Origin: Sphaerisporangium rufum
GTDB taxonomy: Bacteria; Actinomycetota; Actinomycetes; Streptosporangiales; Streptosporangiaceae
Direction of reading: 5' to 3'
Length of the DNA stretch: 50,610 bases
Assembly: GCF_016863395.1 (NCBI RefSeq)
Contig: NZ_BOOU01000056.1
Coordinates: 1 to 50,610 of the forward strand
The first letter of the stretch is position 1. Every line of letters starts with the position of its first letter. Shown here one piece after another: positions 8,871 through 16,944 of this stretch. A program made the position numbers and the translations under genes. The notes under the pieces are model-generated. The model ran no database searches and was not told the DNA's origin. It was given only the letters and a program-made list of their open reading frames with translations.

Positions 8871-9785
8871 ATGACCGTGCGATCCCTGTCCGCCGCGATC
8901 CGGTCGACCGGCGGCGACGGCGCGCCCCCCGGTGACCGGCTCCGGGCGGCGGCCGGCGCGGTGCCCCCGTCCGGCCTGGTGATACTGGGGATCCTCTCGG
9001 TGCAGCTGGGCGCCGGGCTGGCCAAGAACCTGTTCACCCAGCTCCCGCCGAGCGCGGTGGTCGTGCTGCGCATCGCCACCGGGGCGCTGATCCTCGCCGC
9101 GGTGGCCCGGCCCCGGCTGCGCGGGTACTCCCGGCGCGACCTGGCCGTCGTCGCGGGGTACGGGCTGACGCTCGGCCTGATGAACCTGTCGTTCTACGAG
9201 GCGCTGGCCCGGATGCCGCTCGGCCTGTGCGTGACCGTCGAGTTCCTCGGCCCGCTCGCCGTCGCGGTGGCCGGCTCCCGCCGCCGCCGCGATCTGCTGT
9301 GGGTGGTGCTGGCCGGGGCGGGGGTCGTGCTGCTGGCGCCCTGGGGTGGCGGCGGTTCGGCGCCGAGCTGGGCCGGGCTGGCGTTCGCCGCGTTCGCCGG
9401 AGCCTGCTGGGCCGGGTACATCCTGCTGGCGTCCGCCGCCGGGGAGCGGTTCTCCGGGACGTCCTCGCTGTCCGTCGCCATGATCGTCGCGGCGCTGGTG
9501 GCCGCGCCGGCCGGGGTGGCGGCCGGCGGCGCAGCGCTGCTGGCGCCGGGGGCACTGCTGATCGGCGCCGGTGTGGGGCTGCTGTCCTCGGTGATCCCCT
9601 ACAGCCTGGAGCTGGAGGCGCTGCGCCGGATGCCCAAGCGGGTGTTCGGCATCCTGATGAGCCTGGAGCCCGCCGCGGCCGCGCTGGTGGGCCTGCTGGT
9701 GCTCGGCGAGGTGCTGCGAATGCGCGAATGGGCGGCCATCGGCTGCGTGGTGGCCGCCTCGGTGGGCGCCACCCGCACGTCCTGA
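8871..9785 (+). CDS. EamA/DMT-family transporter (RhtA-like exporter)
   Basis: The 304-residue protein has about ten hydrophobic helices in two EamA repeats, preceded by a ~30-residue hydrophilic start. Family-like stretches are MNLSFYEALARMPLGLCVTVEFLGPL (around residues 103-128) and SSVIPYSLELEALRRMPKRVFGILMSLEPA in the second repeat, both characteristic of RhtA-like threonine/homoserine exporters. The substrate is not certain. AGGAAG lies upstream of the ATG. It appears to be monocistronic. Confidence 0.87.
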   Translation: MTVRSLSAAIRSTGGDGAPPGDRLRAAAGAVPPSGLVILGILSVQLGAGLAKNLFTQLPPSAVVVLRIATGALILAAVARPRLRGYSRRDLAVVAGYGLTLGLMNLSFYEALARMPLGLCVTVEFLGPLAVAVAGSRRRRDLLWVVLAGAGVVLLAPWGGGGSAPSWAGLAFAAFAGACWAGYILLASAAGERFSGTSSLSVAMIVAALVAAPAGVAAGGAALLAPGALLIGAGVGLLSSVIPYSLELEALRRMPKRVFGILMSLEPAAAALVGLLVLGEVLRMREWAAIGCVVAASVGATRTS

Positions 9786-10269
9786 CGGCGACCCACCGGA
9801 CGCCGCCCCGCTTCGCCCCGCCGGCGCCCCCGCCGGGCCTCGCCGGCCGCCCTCGCTCCGCCCCGCTGCCGCCCTCGCTCCGTCTCTCCGGCCGCCCCCG
9901 CTCCGCGCCGCCGACCGCCCATACCGACCGCCCACGCCGCCCACGCCGACCGCTTTCGGTCCGCCGATCGCGGCCCGCGGACCTCGCGCGTCAGGGGACG
10001 CGTCCGCCGCCGCCACGGGTCGCGGCCCGGCGTACCCGCTGGCCGGTATGCCGCCGGTCCGGCTGGCCCGACCTCGCGGATGGAGGCCAGCGGCGATGAC
10101 GCCGGGACGCGACGGCGGCATGGTGGAGGAAGAAAGCGGCTCTCCGGAGCCGGCGGCGAGAGACCCACTCCGGGTCCGGCCGGCTTCACCGGGCGACGCG
10201 CACGCGGCCACCGGCCGCGCGCCGGGCACCCGGGGAGGGCCCCGCGATCGAAGGATCGAGGTGGCGATC
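9786..10269. other. Gene-free C-rich interval
   Basis: Between the EamA gene and the DUF5999 gene the plus strand is strongly C-rich and G-poor up to about 9960, with short imperfect direct repeats (ccctcgctccg-type near 9850-9900). No reading frame with recognisable protein was seen. A purine-richer stretch (about 10080-10260) leads into the DUF5999 ribosome site. Confidence 0.5.
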
Positions 10270-10512
10270 ATGTGCCAGCACGAGATTCCCTGCCCGCCCG
10301 CGGACGCGCCCGACCACGACGCCGCGCGGCTGGTGGCGTTCCACCCCGAGCAGGGCTGGGGACTGCTCTGCAACGGCGTGGTCGTCTTCGAGGACGCCGG
10401 AGAGCTGCTGCCGGACGGGCGCAGCGTCCCCGCGCAGCGCACTCCGCTCGACCTGCCCGCCGGACGGCCCGGCCGCGACGCCGCCGTCCCGGTCCTGGCC
10501 GGCGCCACCTGA
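10270..10512 (+). CDS. DUF5999 family small protein
   Basis: The 80-residue protein begins MCQHEIPCPPADAPDHDAAR and continues VAFHPEQGWGLLCNGVVVFEDAGELLPDG, which is the conserved body of the actinobacterial DUF5999 family. Cys2, His4 and Cys8 near the N-terminus could bind metal, but no function is known to me. The ATG at 10270 follows GATCGAGGTGG and matches the family start; an upstream in-frame extension is low-complexity and was discarded. Confidence 0.8.
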   Translation: MCQHEIPCPPADAPDHDAARLVAFHPEQGWGLLCNGVVVFEDAGELLPDGRSVPAQRTPLDLPAGRPGRDAAVPVLAGAT

Positions 10513-10968
10513 TCCTTCCCCCGTCTTCCCCTCCCCCATCGGCGGGACCATCCCGGGGCGGCCACCTGAAACGGAGCCGACCACCGGGGCGGTCGCCCGG
10601 CCGGCCACCGGCCCCGCGCCACCTCCCCCGGCCGGCATCCGGCCACCCGCCGGCCGGCCATCACCTCCCGCGGCCGGGACCGGGCCGCCCCGCCCGGCCC
10701 GTACCAACCCCGCCGGCCCCCGCCGGCACGTCCCGCCACCCCCCGCCGGCCCTCGCCGGTACGCCCCACCTCGCCCCCGGGTCCCGGGGGCGGGCCTCCT
10801 CCGCCCGGCCCGTCCCCCTCCCCCGATCTGGACCGGACCTCCCGGCCGGTCCGCCCTGCTCGCCGGGCGCGGCGACGCTCCCCTCGCCGCCGCGCCCGGC
10901 CCGCCCGGCCCGCCCCCGCCGGGCGTTCTGCCGCCTCGACGCCACCGCCGGCGGCCGGGCGGGCCAGG
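10513..10968. other. Gene-free, extremely C-rich convergent interval
   Basis: This stretch separates the 3' ends of the DUF5999 gene (plus) and the aldehyde dehydrogenase gene (minus). The plus strand is dominated by C and GCC/CCGG runs with a marked strand asymmetry. Many short self-complementary CCGG/GCCGGC blocks could fold, but no single clean terminator hairpin stands out. Confidence 0.5.
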
Positions 10969-12321
10969 TCAGCCGGCCGGGGCCATGGTGACGGTGTGGG
11001 TGGAGGTGTAGAAATGCCGCGCGGCCTTTCCCTGCTCGCGCGGGCCCTGGCTGGAGTCCTTCTCACCGCCGAACGGCAGGTAGAAGTCCACCCCGCTGGT
11101 CGGGGCGTTCACCTTGACCAGGCCGGTGGCCAGCCGCTCGGACACCTCCAGCGCGCGGTCCAGGTCCCGGGTGTACACCGCCGAGACCAGGCCGTAGCGG
11201 ACGCCGTCGGCCAGCGCCACCGCCTCCGGCACCGAACCGGCGTCCTGCACCAGGCAGATCGGGCCGAACACCTCGTCGCAGGCGAGCAGGTGCCCGTCCG
11301 GGACGGTGTCCACCACGGTCGGCGCGGCGAACCAGCCGGCCCGGTCCAGCACCTCGCCGCCGGCCAGCACCCGGCCGCCGGTGGTGGCGGTGACCACCCG
11401 GTCCCGGGCGGCCTCCTCGATCAGCGGGCCGACGGCGGTGCCCGGGTCGGCCGGGTCGCCCACGCCGAGCTTGGCGGTCGCGGCGACCAGTGCCTCGCGC
11501 ACCTCGGCACCGTTGCCCACGGCGATCACCCGCTTGGTGGCGGTGCACTTCTGCCCGGCGAAGCCGAACGCGGCGGCGGCGATCTGCGCGGCGGCCGCCT
11601 CCAGGTTCGCGTCCGGCAGCACGATGGCCGGGTTCTGGCCGCCCATCTCGGCCTGCACCGGGACGCCCCGGCGGGTGGCGGCGAGCGCGACCTTCGCGCC
11701 CACCGCCGCCGAACCGGTGAAGGAAACAACGTTGGCCGCCTCGACCAGTGCCGCGCCCTCCTCGGCGTCCCCGGCCACCACCCGCAGCACGCCATCGGGC
11801 AGCCCGAGCAGCTCGGCCAGCCGCAGCGCGCAGCCGACCGCCTGCGGGGCCGGCTTGAGCACGACCGTGTTGCCGAACGCCAGCGCGGGCGCGGCCTTCC
11901 ACAGCGGGATCGCCAGCGGGAAGTTCCACGGGGTGATCAGGCCGGCCACCCCGCGCGGGCGGCGGCGCGTGTAGGCCAGCCCGCGGCCGGAGGGCTCGTG
12001 CACGGCCCCCACCGGGTCGTAGACCTGCTGGGCGTAGTAACGCAGGATGGCCACCGAGCGGGCGACCTCGCCCCTGGCCTCGGTGACCGGCTTGCCCACC
12101 TCGCGGACGACCAGCCCGGCCAGCTCGTCTGCCGCGCCGGCGACCGCGTCGGCCGCGGCCGACAGCGCGGCCGAGCGCTCGGCGGCGTTGCGCGCCGCCC
12201 AGTCCCGGTGCGCCTCCCGGGCGCGGGCGGCCGCGGCGGCGACCCCCGCGGCGCCGGCGGCGGGGACGGCGGCGACCACGTCGGCCGGGTTCTGCGGGGA
12301 CCTGCTCTCCACGACACTCAT
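10969..12321 (-). CDS. Aldehyde dehydrogenase family protein
   Basis: The enzyme oxidises an aldehyde to an acid with NAD(P)+. The 450-residue product has the family motifs: TPWNFP with Asn133, cofactor contact KPAPQ at 156-160, FTGS at 201-204, the general base in EMGGQNP (Glu225) and the nucleophile in GFAGQKCTAT (Cys259). The C-terminal PFGGEKDSSQGPREQGKAA resembles alpha-ketoglutaric semialdehyde and related dehydrogenases, but the substrate cannot be fixed. The ATG at 12321 follows GGAAGG at a proper spacing. It is slightly short for the family (about 470-500). It is divergent from ctaA. Confidence 0.9.
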   Translation of the reverse strand: MSVVESRSPQNPADVVAAVPAAGAAGVAAAAARAREAHRDWAARNAAERSAALSAAADAVAGAADELAGLVVREVGKPVTEARGEVARSVAILRYYAQQVYDPVGAVHEPSGRGLAYTRRRPRGVAGLITPWNFPLAIPLWKAAPALAFGNTVVLKPAPQAVGCALRLAELLGLPDGVLRVVAGDAEEGAALVEAANVVSFTGSAAVGAKVALAATRRGVPVQAEMGGQNPAIVLPDANLEAAAAQIAAAAFGFAGQKCTATKRVIAVGNGAEVREALVAATAKLGVGDPADPGTAVGPLIEEAARDRVVTATTGGRVLAGGEVLDRAGWFAAPTVVDTVPDGHLLACDEVFGPICLVQDAGSVPEAVALADGVRYGLVSAVYTRDLDRALEVSERLATGLVKVNAPTSGVDFYLPFGGEKDSSQGPREQGKAARHFYTSTHTVTMAPAG

Positions 12322-12420
12322 CGGTGAGACCTTCCGGCAGCATGAACGATATTCCGGTACATGAAAAGGTAGTCCATGTGGCGGACCAGTGGGCGGCAGG
12401 GCCCGGCCGGCGGGCCGCTG

Positions 12421-12461
12421 CACCCGGGGCACGGCCGGCGGGCCGGGCACCCGGGGCACGG
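12421..12461. repeat. 27-bp tandem direct repeat, 1.5 copies
   Basis: A unit starting CACCCGGGGCACGG is repeated at a 27-base step (12421 and 12448), with a related GGCCGGCGGGCC block just before. It lies in the divergent region between the aldehyde dehydrogenase and ctaA, upstream of the ctaA promoter. Confidence 0.5.
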
Positions 12462-12484
12462 TCGGGACCGCGGCCCCCGCCGCC

Positions 12485-12490
12485 TAGCAT
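12485..12490 (+). promoter_or_regulatory. -10 element of ctaA (TAGCAT)
   Basis: TAGCAT ends seven bases before the GTG at 12498, which suggests a leaderless ctaA transcript. A matching -35 is not obvious. Confidence 0.5.
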
Positions 12491-12497
12491 GTGTGCC

Positions 12498-13595
12498 GTG
12501 ACCGAAGCAGAACAGCACGCCGGCCGGCCCTCGGGTTCCCCGCTCGACCGGGCGCGGAGCCTGGGCTCCCGCCTGCTCCGGTCCGCCTGGGATCCGACCC
12601 CCGGGTCGCTGCGCCGCTGGGCGCTGGCGAGCGTGGTGGCCAACGTCGGCATCGCCGTCACCGGGGCCGCCGTCCGGCTGACCGGCTCGGGCCTCGGCTG
12701 CCCGACCTGGCCGCGCTGCACGCCGGGCAGCTTCGTGCCCGCCGCGCACCCCGAGCACTCCCCGGTCAAGATGGCCATCGAGTTCGGCAACCGGCTGCTG
12801 GCCTTCGTGGTGCTGGCCGTCGCGGTGGGCTGCGTGGTGGCGGTGCTGCGCATGGTGCCGCGCCGCCGCGGCCTGGTGCGGATCGCGATGATCCAGCCGG
12901 TCGGGGTCGCCGTGCAGGCGGTGTGGGGCGGCCTGGTGGTGCGCACCCTGCTGAACCCGGTGACGGTCAGCGTGCACTTCCTGCTCTCGATCGGCATGAT
13001 CGCCGCGGCGTTCGCCCTGTACGCCCGGTCCGGCGAGGGCGACGCGCCGCCGCGCCGGCTGGTGCACCGCGACATCCGCACGCTCGGCTTCGTGCTGACC
13101 GCCGCCATGTTCGTCCTGCTGGTGGTGGGCGTCGTGGTGACGGGCACCGGCCCGCACTCCGGCGACGAGGCCGCCTCCCGCTTCGACCTCGACATCGAGA
13201 CGGTCGCCCGCGTCCACGCCGACCTGGTGTGGGTGGTGCTGGGCATGACGTTCGCCCTGCTGTTCGCGCTGCACGTCAGCGACTCGCCCGGGCGGGCCCG
13301 GCGCGGCGCGCTGGTGCTGCTCGGGGTGGAGCTAGGCCAGGGGGTCATCGGCTTCGTGCAGTACTTCCTCGCCGTGCCGGCGCTGCTGGTCGGGATGCAC
13401 GTCCTGGGCGCCGGGCTGGTGTGGGTGGCCACGCTGCGGGTGGTCTTCCTGATGCGCTCGCGCGGCCCGGTGCCCGCGGCGGCCGGCGACGCCGTCCTGG
13501 GAAATCCGGCGGACGCGCCGCGAACGCCGGCCGATCCGACGGAGGCGGCGGACGCGGCGGATCCGCCGAACCCGGTGCGCCCGCTGGGCGTCTGA
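12498..13595 (+). CDS. ctaA: Heme A synthase CtaA (COX15 family)
   Basis: CtaA oxidises heme O to heme A in the membrane for the aa3 cytochrome oxidase. The 365-residue protein has eight hydrophobic helices. Conserved parts are TGAAVRLTGSGLGCPTWPRCTPG with its external cysteine pair, EFGNRLLAF, and histidines in SVHFLLS, ARVHADLV and VGMHVLGAG that match heme ligand positions. The ~45-residue tail after the last helix is Pro/Ala/Asp-rich. GTG 12498 was chosen for the leaderless -10; an ATG at 12489 is the alternative. It is followed within six bases by the SanA/YdcF gene. ctaB, which acts just before it in the pathway, is 11 kb away. Confidence 0.93.
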   Translation: MTEAEQHAGRPSGSPLDRARSLGSRLLRSAWDPTPGSLRRWALASVVANVGIAVTGAAVRLTGSGLGCPTWPRCTPGSFVPAAHPEHSPVKMAIEFGNRLLAFVVLAVAVGCVVAVLRMVPRRRGLVRIAMIQPVGVAVQAVWGGLVVRTLLNPVTVSVHFLLSIGMIAAAFALYARSGEGDAPPRRLVHRDIRTLGFVLTAAMFVLLVVGVVVTGTGPHSGDEAASRFDLDIETVARVHADLVWVVLGMTFALLFALHVSDSPGRARRGALVLLGVELGQGVIGFVQYFLAVPALLVGMHVLGAGLVWVATLRVVFLMRSRGPVPAAAGDAVLGNPADAPRTPADPTEAADAADPPNPVRPLGV

Positions 13596-13601
13596 GAGGG
13601 C

Positions 13602-14309
13602 ATGCCCTCGATTCCACTGCCGCACCGCTGGTCCCGCCGGGCCCGGCGGCGCGCCTTCCAGGCGGCCGTCGCGCTGAGCGTGCTGGCGCTGGCCCCGATG
13701 ACCTGGGCGTGGCTGGCGAGCTCCGGCCACCGCCGTATCGCGTGGACCGGCCCGGAGTGGGCGCGGGCCGTGCCGGCGGCCCCGGTCGGGCTGGTGCTCG
13801 GCGCCGGACTGTGGCACGGCGTCCCGACGCCGATGCTGGCCGCCCGGCTGGACGTCGCCGCGGCCCTGTTCCGGGCGGGCCGGGTGCGGGTGCTGCTGCT
13901 GTCGGGGGACAACGGCCGGCCCGGGTACGACGAGCCGACGGTGATGCGTGACCACCTGGTGCGCCGCGGGGTGCCCGCGCGGGCGATGGTGCTGGACTAT
14001 GCCGGTTTCGACACCTGGGATTCGTGCGTGCGGGCGCGCGACGTGTTCGGGGCACGCCGCGTCACCGTGATCACCCAGGCCTTCCACCTGCCCCGGGCCG
14101 TGACGCTCTGCCGCACCGCCGGCCTGGACGCCTTCGGGGTCGGAGACGACTCGGCCGCCCGGTGGCCGGTGCAGACCTGGGTGTACGCGCTGCGGGAGTT
14201 CGGCGCGAACGCCAAGGCCGTGCTGGACGCGGTGCTGCTCGATTCACCGGCCCGGTTCCCCGGGCCGCGGGAGACGGCGCTGGAGCGGGCCCTGCGCGCC
14301 GGCCGGTGA
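13602..14309 (+). CDS. SanA/YdcF family (DUF218) membrane protein
   Basis: The 235-residue protein has one N-terminal membrane helix (about 20-42, AAVALSVLALAPMTWAWLA) followed by a DUF218 domain: GLVLGAGLWHG, RVLLLSGDN, PTVMRDHLVRRGVPARAMVLDYAGFDTWDS and VTVITQAFHLPRAVTLCR. SanA-like proteins are linked to envelope integrity and vancomycin tolerance in other bacteria; the biochemical activity is not settled. The start lies six bases after the ctaA stop, with GAGAGG directly before the ATG, so it is probably co-transcribed with ctaA. Confidence 0.88.
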   Translation: MPSIPLPHRWSRRARRRAFQAAVALSVLALAPMTWAWLASSGHRRIAWTGPEWARAVPAAPVGLVLGAGLWHGVPTPMLAARLDVAAALFRAGRVRVLLLSGDNGRPGYDEPTVMRDHLVRRGVPARAMVLDYAGFDTWDSCVRARDVFGARRVTVITQAFHLPRAVTLCRTAGLDAFGVGDDSAARWPVQTWVYALREFGANAKAVLDAVLLDSPARFPGPRETALERALRAGR

Positions 14310-14699
14310 CCGCCGGGCACGGCGAAGCCCGGGCGGGAGGCGGCGGGCAGGCACGTCCGCCGCCGGGCCCCGCCCGGCGAGATATCTGTGGTACGGCCAG
14401 GCACCGGCCGTACGGAACATCCCTTCGATGTCCGCGAGCGATGCGCGAGCAAGCCCGCGGACCACGGCAACATACGCGGTCGCCGGGGCAGCGTCCGTGT
14501 GGCGTCACCTCCTGCTCGATTCGGAACGGTCAAATGGGAGCGCTCCCAAACGGTGGGCCGGACCCTACCCCGCCGGCGGCCCGGTGCTGTAGCACCGCGT
14601 GCGCCCTACGGACCGGCCGCCGGCGAAGACGCAGGTCACCACCGCCTCCGTTCGGCGCGACACCTGAAACTTTCGCCGCGGTCCGGGCCAGGGCGCCGG
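14310..14699. other. Convergent intergenic region with several inverted repeats
   Basis: No convincing gene was found between the 3' ends of the SanA-like gene and the CBM2-like gene. It contains an 8-7-8 inverted repeat GTACGGCC/GGCCGTAC (14391-14413), a short ACATC/GATGT repeat just after, a palindromic CebR-type operator (14535-14548) and a 7-2-7 repeat CGGTGCT-GT-AGCACCG (14582-14597) that could act as a weak terminator. An AGGAGGTGACG sequence on the minus strand (near 14500) resembles a ribosome site, but the frame after it is not protein-like. Confidence 0.5.
14535..14548. promoter_or_regulatory. CebR/CelR-type operator TGGGAGCGCTCCCA
   Basis: This is the perfect 14-base palindrome known as the binding site of CebR (Streptomyces) and CelR (Thermobifida), LacI-family repressors released by cello-oligosaccharides. 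It is not upstream of any recognised gene: it lies 151 bases beyond the stop of the CBM2-like gene and 225 bases beyond the SanA-like gene. The sequence match is exact; the role here is unknown. Confidence 0.75.
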
Positions 14700-15182
14700 T
14701 CAGCCGCAGGTGACGTCGGTGAACCGGGGGCGATCCTCGCCCTTCTTCAGGGTGGCGGTGAAGCGCGCCGACGCCTTCTTCCCCGGCGCGAGGCGCGGGC
14801 TGCTCTCCGGCGCGTGGATCATGCCGACCGGCCCGCTCTGCATCTTCATCCCGTGCCACGCCCGCGTCATGGTGATGCCCATCGGCATCATCCACTGGAC
14901 GTACCACTGGTTGAGCGGGGCGGCGCCGGTGTTCTCGATGGTCACCTCCGCCTCGAACCGGCCGGGGCGGAACCGGGTGAGGCGCACGCCGGCCTCGCAG
15001 GAGGTCACCGGAGGCGGGGAGGCGGCCGGGGTGGGCGGCGGGGACGGCGCGGCGGAGGAGGCAAGGGGGGCGGAGGAGGCCGGGGCGGCGGCGGATCCGC
15101 CGGCGCCGGCCGCCGCGCAGCCGCCGGTGGCGGCCAGCGCCGCGAGCGCGGCGAGGGCGACCGCCTGGCGAGTGGTTCTCAT
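14700..15182 (-). CDS. Exported protein with C-terminal CBM2-like (cellulose-binding) domain
   Basis: The 160-residue protein has a signal peptide (MRTTRQAVALAALAALAATGGC) ending at Cys22, possibly a lipoprotein site, although TGG-C is a poor lipobox. An Ala/Ser/Pro linker follows to about residue 58. The rest matches the CBM2 beta-sandwich pattern: a cysteine opening (TSCEAGVRL), EAEVTIENTGAAPLNQWYVQWMMPMG, TRAWHGMKMQSG, PRLAPGKKASARFTATL and a terminal PRFTDVTCG with the partner cysteine. Tryptophans are kept at three places. There is no catalytic domain, so it may anchor something or bind a surface glycan. A ribosome site GAGGA precedes the ATG. A CebR-type operator lies nearby, but downstream. 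Confidence 0.72.
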   Translation of the reverse strand: MRTTRQAVALAALAALAATGGCAAAGAGGSAAAPASSAPLASSAAPSPPPTPAASPPPVTSCEAGVRLTRFRPGRFEAEVTIENTGAAPLNQWYVQWMMPMGITMTRAWHGMKMQSGPVGMIHAPESSPRLAPGKKASARFTATLKKGEDRPRFTDVTCG

Positions 15183-15407
15183 GGTGAAGTCCTCTATTCC
15201 ACTTCGGGGCGCCGCCGCGCGGCAGGCGGCGGACCGGGGCCACACCGGACGGTGACGCCGGCGGGAACACGAAGGAGCACAGAAGAAGCACACAACGGCA
15301 CGGAACGGCACATGGGGGCATGCGTCAGCGGGTGGCATGGCCCCGCCACCGGCATCCGCGTACCGCGATTGAAACATGTGATCGCCGGGCGGGCAATCGC
15401 CGGGCGG

Positions 15408-16808
15408 TCAGCGGTGTTCCGGCCGACCGTCGCCCCCCGGCCACGGCGGTCCCGAAGGTCCCGGGGGCCCGGGAGGCACCGACGGCGCCGGCCGGTCGCC
15501 GGGCGCGCCCTGCCACCCGGCCGGCGGCCGCCGGTCACCGGGCGGCCAGCCGGGCGGGGCGCCCGGCCCCGGCCCGGGTCCCGGCGGGTAGGCGGCGGGC
15601 GGCGGGTAGGCGGAGGCGTGCCGGGGGTCGTGCCCGGGCGCGTACCCCGGCGGGGCCGTGCCCTGGGCGGCCGGCGCCTGGTAGGGCGCGGGGACGGGGA
15701 AGGCGGACTTGGCGGCGCTCATGCAGGCCAGCAGGTCGCCGCGCCGGTTCTCGAAGTCGTCGGGGGTGATGGTGCCGTGGTTGCCGCGTTCGTGCAGCAG
15801 GCCGAGCTCGGTGGCGGCGACCTGGTAGTCGCGCATGGCGCGCAGGCCGGGCGCGCCGCCGTGGGCGCGGGCCCACTGGCGGGCCTGGCGCCGGCCGTGC
15901 AGGGTGGACAGCATGTGGATGTCGGCGCCGGTGACCAGGCCGAGGCCCCCGTAGGCCGGCAGGTGACGCTGCAGGAGGCCGGCGATGCGGCGCCGGTCCC
16001 GCACGATCAGGCCGAGTTCGGTGAAGAACAGGGCCATCAGCAGGACGTAGGCCAGGGCCAGCCCGAGCAGCCCGGCGTAGGAGGTGAAGCCGTTCCAGAT
16101 GCCGTGCAGCAGCATCGCGCCGAGCCAGCCCGCCACGATGACGCCGCCGCGGACCGGGCCGCGGCGCTGGGCGGCGTAGGCGACCGCTATGCCGATCATG
16201 GAGGTGAACAGCGGGTGGGCGAACGGTGACAGCACGCCGCGAAGCACCACGGTGACCGCCAGGCCCTGCAGGCCGTTCTGGTCCTGGGCCATGATGTAGT
16301 AGCTGACGTTCTCGCTCATGGCGAAGCCGAGGCCGACCATGCCGGCGTAGATGATGCCGTCGGTGACGCCGTCCAGCTCGTGGCGGCGCCAGCGCAGCAG
16401 GCCGAGCAGGACCAGGCCCTTGATGGTCTCCTCCACCACCGGCGCGCCGAGGGTGGCGACCAGGTCGCGGGCCCCGGCCGGGTCCTGCAGGGCCAGGGTC
16501 ACGTACCGCAGGCCCAGGCTGTTGAGGACCCCGGCCACCAGCACGGCGATCCCCGCGCCCCACATGAAGGCGAACGCCAGGTCCTTGCGCGGCTCCGGCT
16601 CCATCCGGTCCAGGGCGAGCAGGCCGGCCAGCAGCAGCGGCACCGGGGCCAGCGCCAGGGTGAGCGCGATGAAGAACTGGACGGGATCGCCGTTGAAGAT
16701 GTCGAAGGAGAACGACACCAGGGCACAGATGCCCGCCAGGACGAGCCCGATGATCAGTCCGACGGACGGGCGCTCGTTGAGCGCCCGGCGGGGATCAAGG
16801 CCGGTCAT
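15408..16808 (-). CDS. PrsW family glutamic intramembrane protease
   Basis: PrsW-type enzymes cut membrane proteins such as anti-sigma factors. The 466-residue protein has about eight hydrophobic helices and the family motifs: VVEETIKGLVLLGLLRW (EExxK), GFAMSENVSYY, SPFAHPLFTSMIG and LLHGIWNGF, whose Glu and His residues form the active site. A cytoplasmic region (SHOCT-like stretch GTITPDDFENRRGDLL) is followed by a ~90-residue Pro/Gly/Tyr tail (YPPPAAYPPGPGPGPG). Its target is unknown. A -10 TACGCT (16821-16816) ends seven bases before the ATG at 16808, which fits a leaderless start and rules out the upstream in-frame ATG. Confidence 0.88.
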   Translation of the reverse strand: MTGLDPRRALNERPSVGLIIGLVLAGICALVSFSFDIFNGDPVQFFIALTLALAPVPLLLAGLLALDRMEPEPRKDLAFAFMWGAGIAVLVAGVLNSLGLRYVTLALQDPAGARDLVATLGAPVVEETIKGLVLLGLLRWRRHELDGVTDGIIYAGMVGLGFAMSENVSYYIMAQDQNGLQGLAVTVVLRGVLSPFAHPLFTSMIGIAVAYAAQRRGPVRGGVIVAGWLGAMLLHGIWNGFTSYAGLLGLALAYVLLMALFFTELGLIVRDRRRIAGLLQRHLPAYGGLGLVTGADIHMLSTLHGRRQARQWARAHGGAPGLRAMRDYQVAATELGLLHERGNHGTITPDDFENRRGDLLACMSAAKSAFPVPAPYQAPAAQGTAPPGYAPGHDPRHASAYPPPAAYPPGPGPGPGAPPGWPPGDRRPPAGWQGAPGDRPAPSVPPGPPGPSGPPWPGGDGRPEHR

Positions 16809-16815
16809 GGTGGCG

Positions 16816-16821
16816 AGCGTA
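16816..16821 (-). promoter_or_regulatory. -10 element for the leaderless PrsW gene
   Basis: On the minus strand TACGCT is followed by seven bases (CGCCACC) and the ATG at 16808, without a ribosome-binding sequence. Confidence 0.45.
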
Positions 16822-16944
16822 ATCGACCGGGCACGAGTTGTCCGCCCGCCCATGATGCGGCTTGTCCGCCCTCGTCACCTGATCACCCCGTCAGACCCCG
16901 CCGTGGATATGCGGCATTCCCGGATTACCCGGATCCACACCCGG

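Noticed and set aside
8511-11066. An 851-codon minus-strand open frame over the EamA and DUF5999 genes
   Set aside because: It is Gly/Arg/Pro-rich, without motifs, and explained by GC-driven lack of stops and the C-rich intergenic stretches.
12324-12497. Longer N-terminus of CtaA starting at 12324
   Set aside because: The added residues are Pro/Gly/Arg-rich and overlap the aldehyde dehydrogenase promoter region; the -10 at 12485 supports GTG 12498.
14388-14699. A gene controlled by the CebR-type operator
   Set aside because: Frames on both strands were read; none gives a protein-like composition, glycosidase motif or LacI-type regulator.
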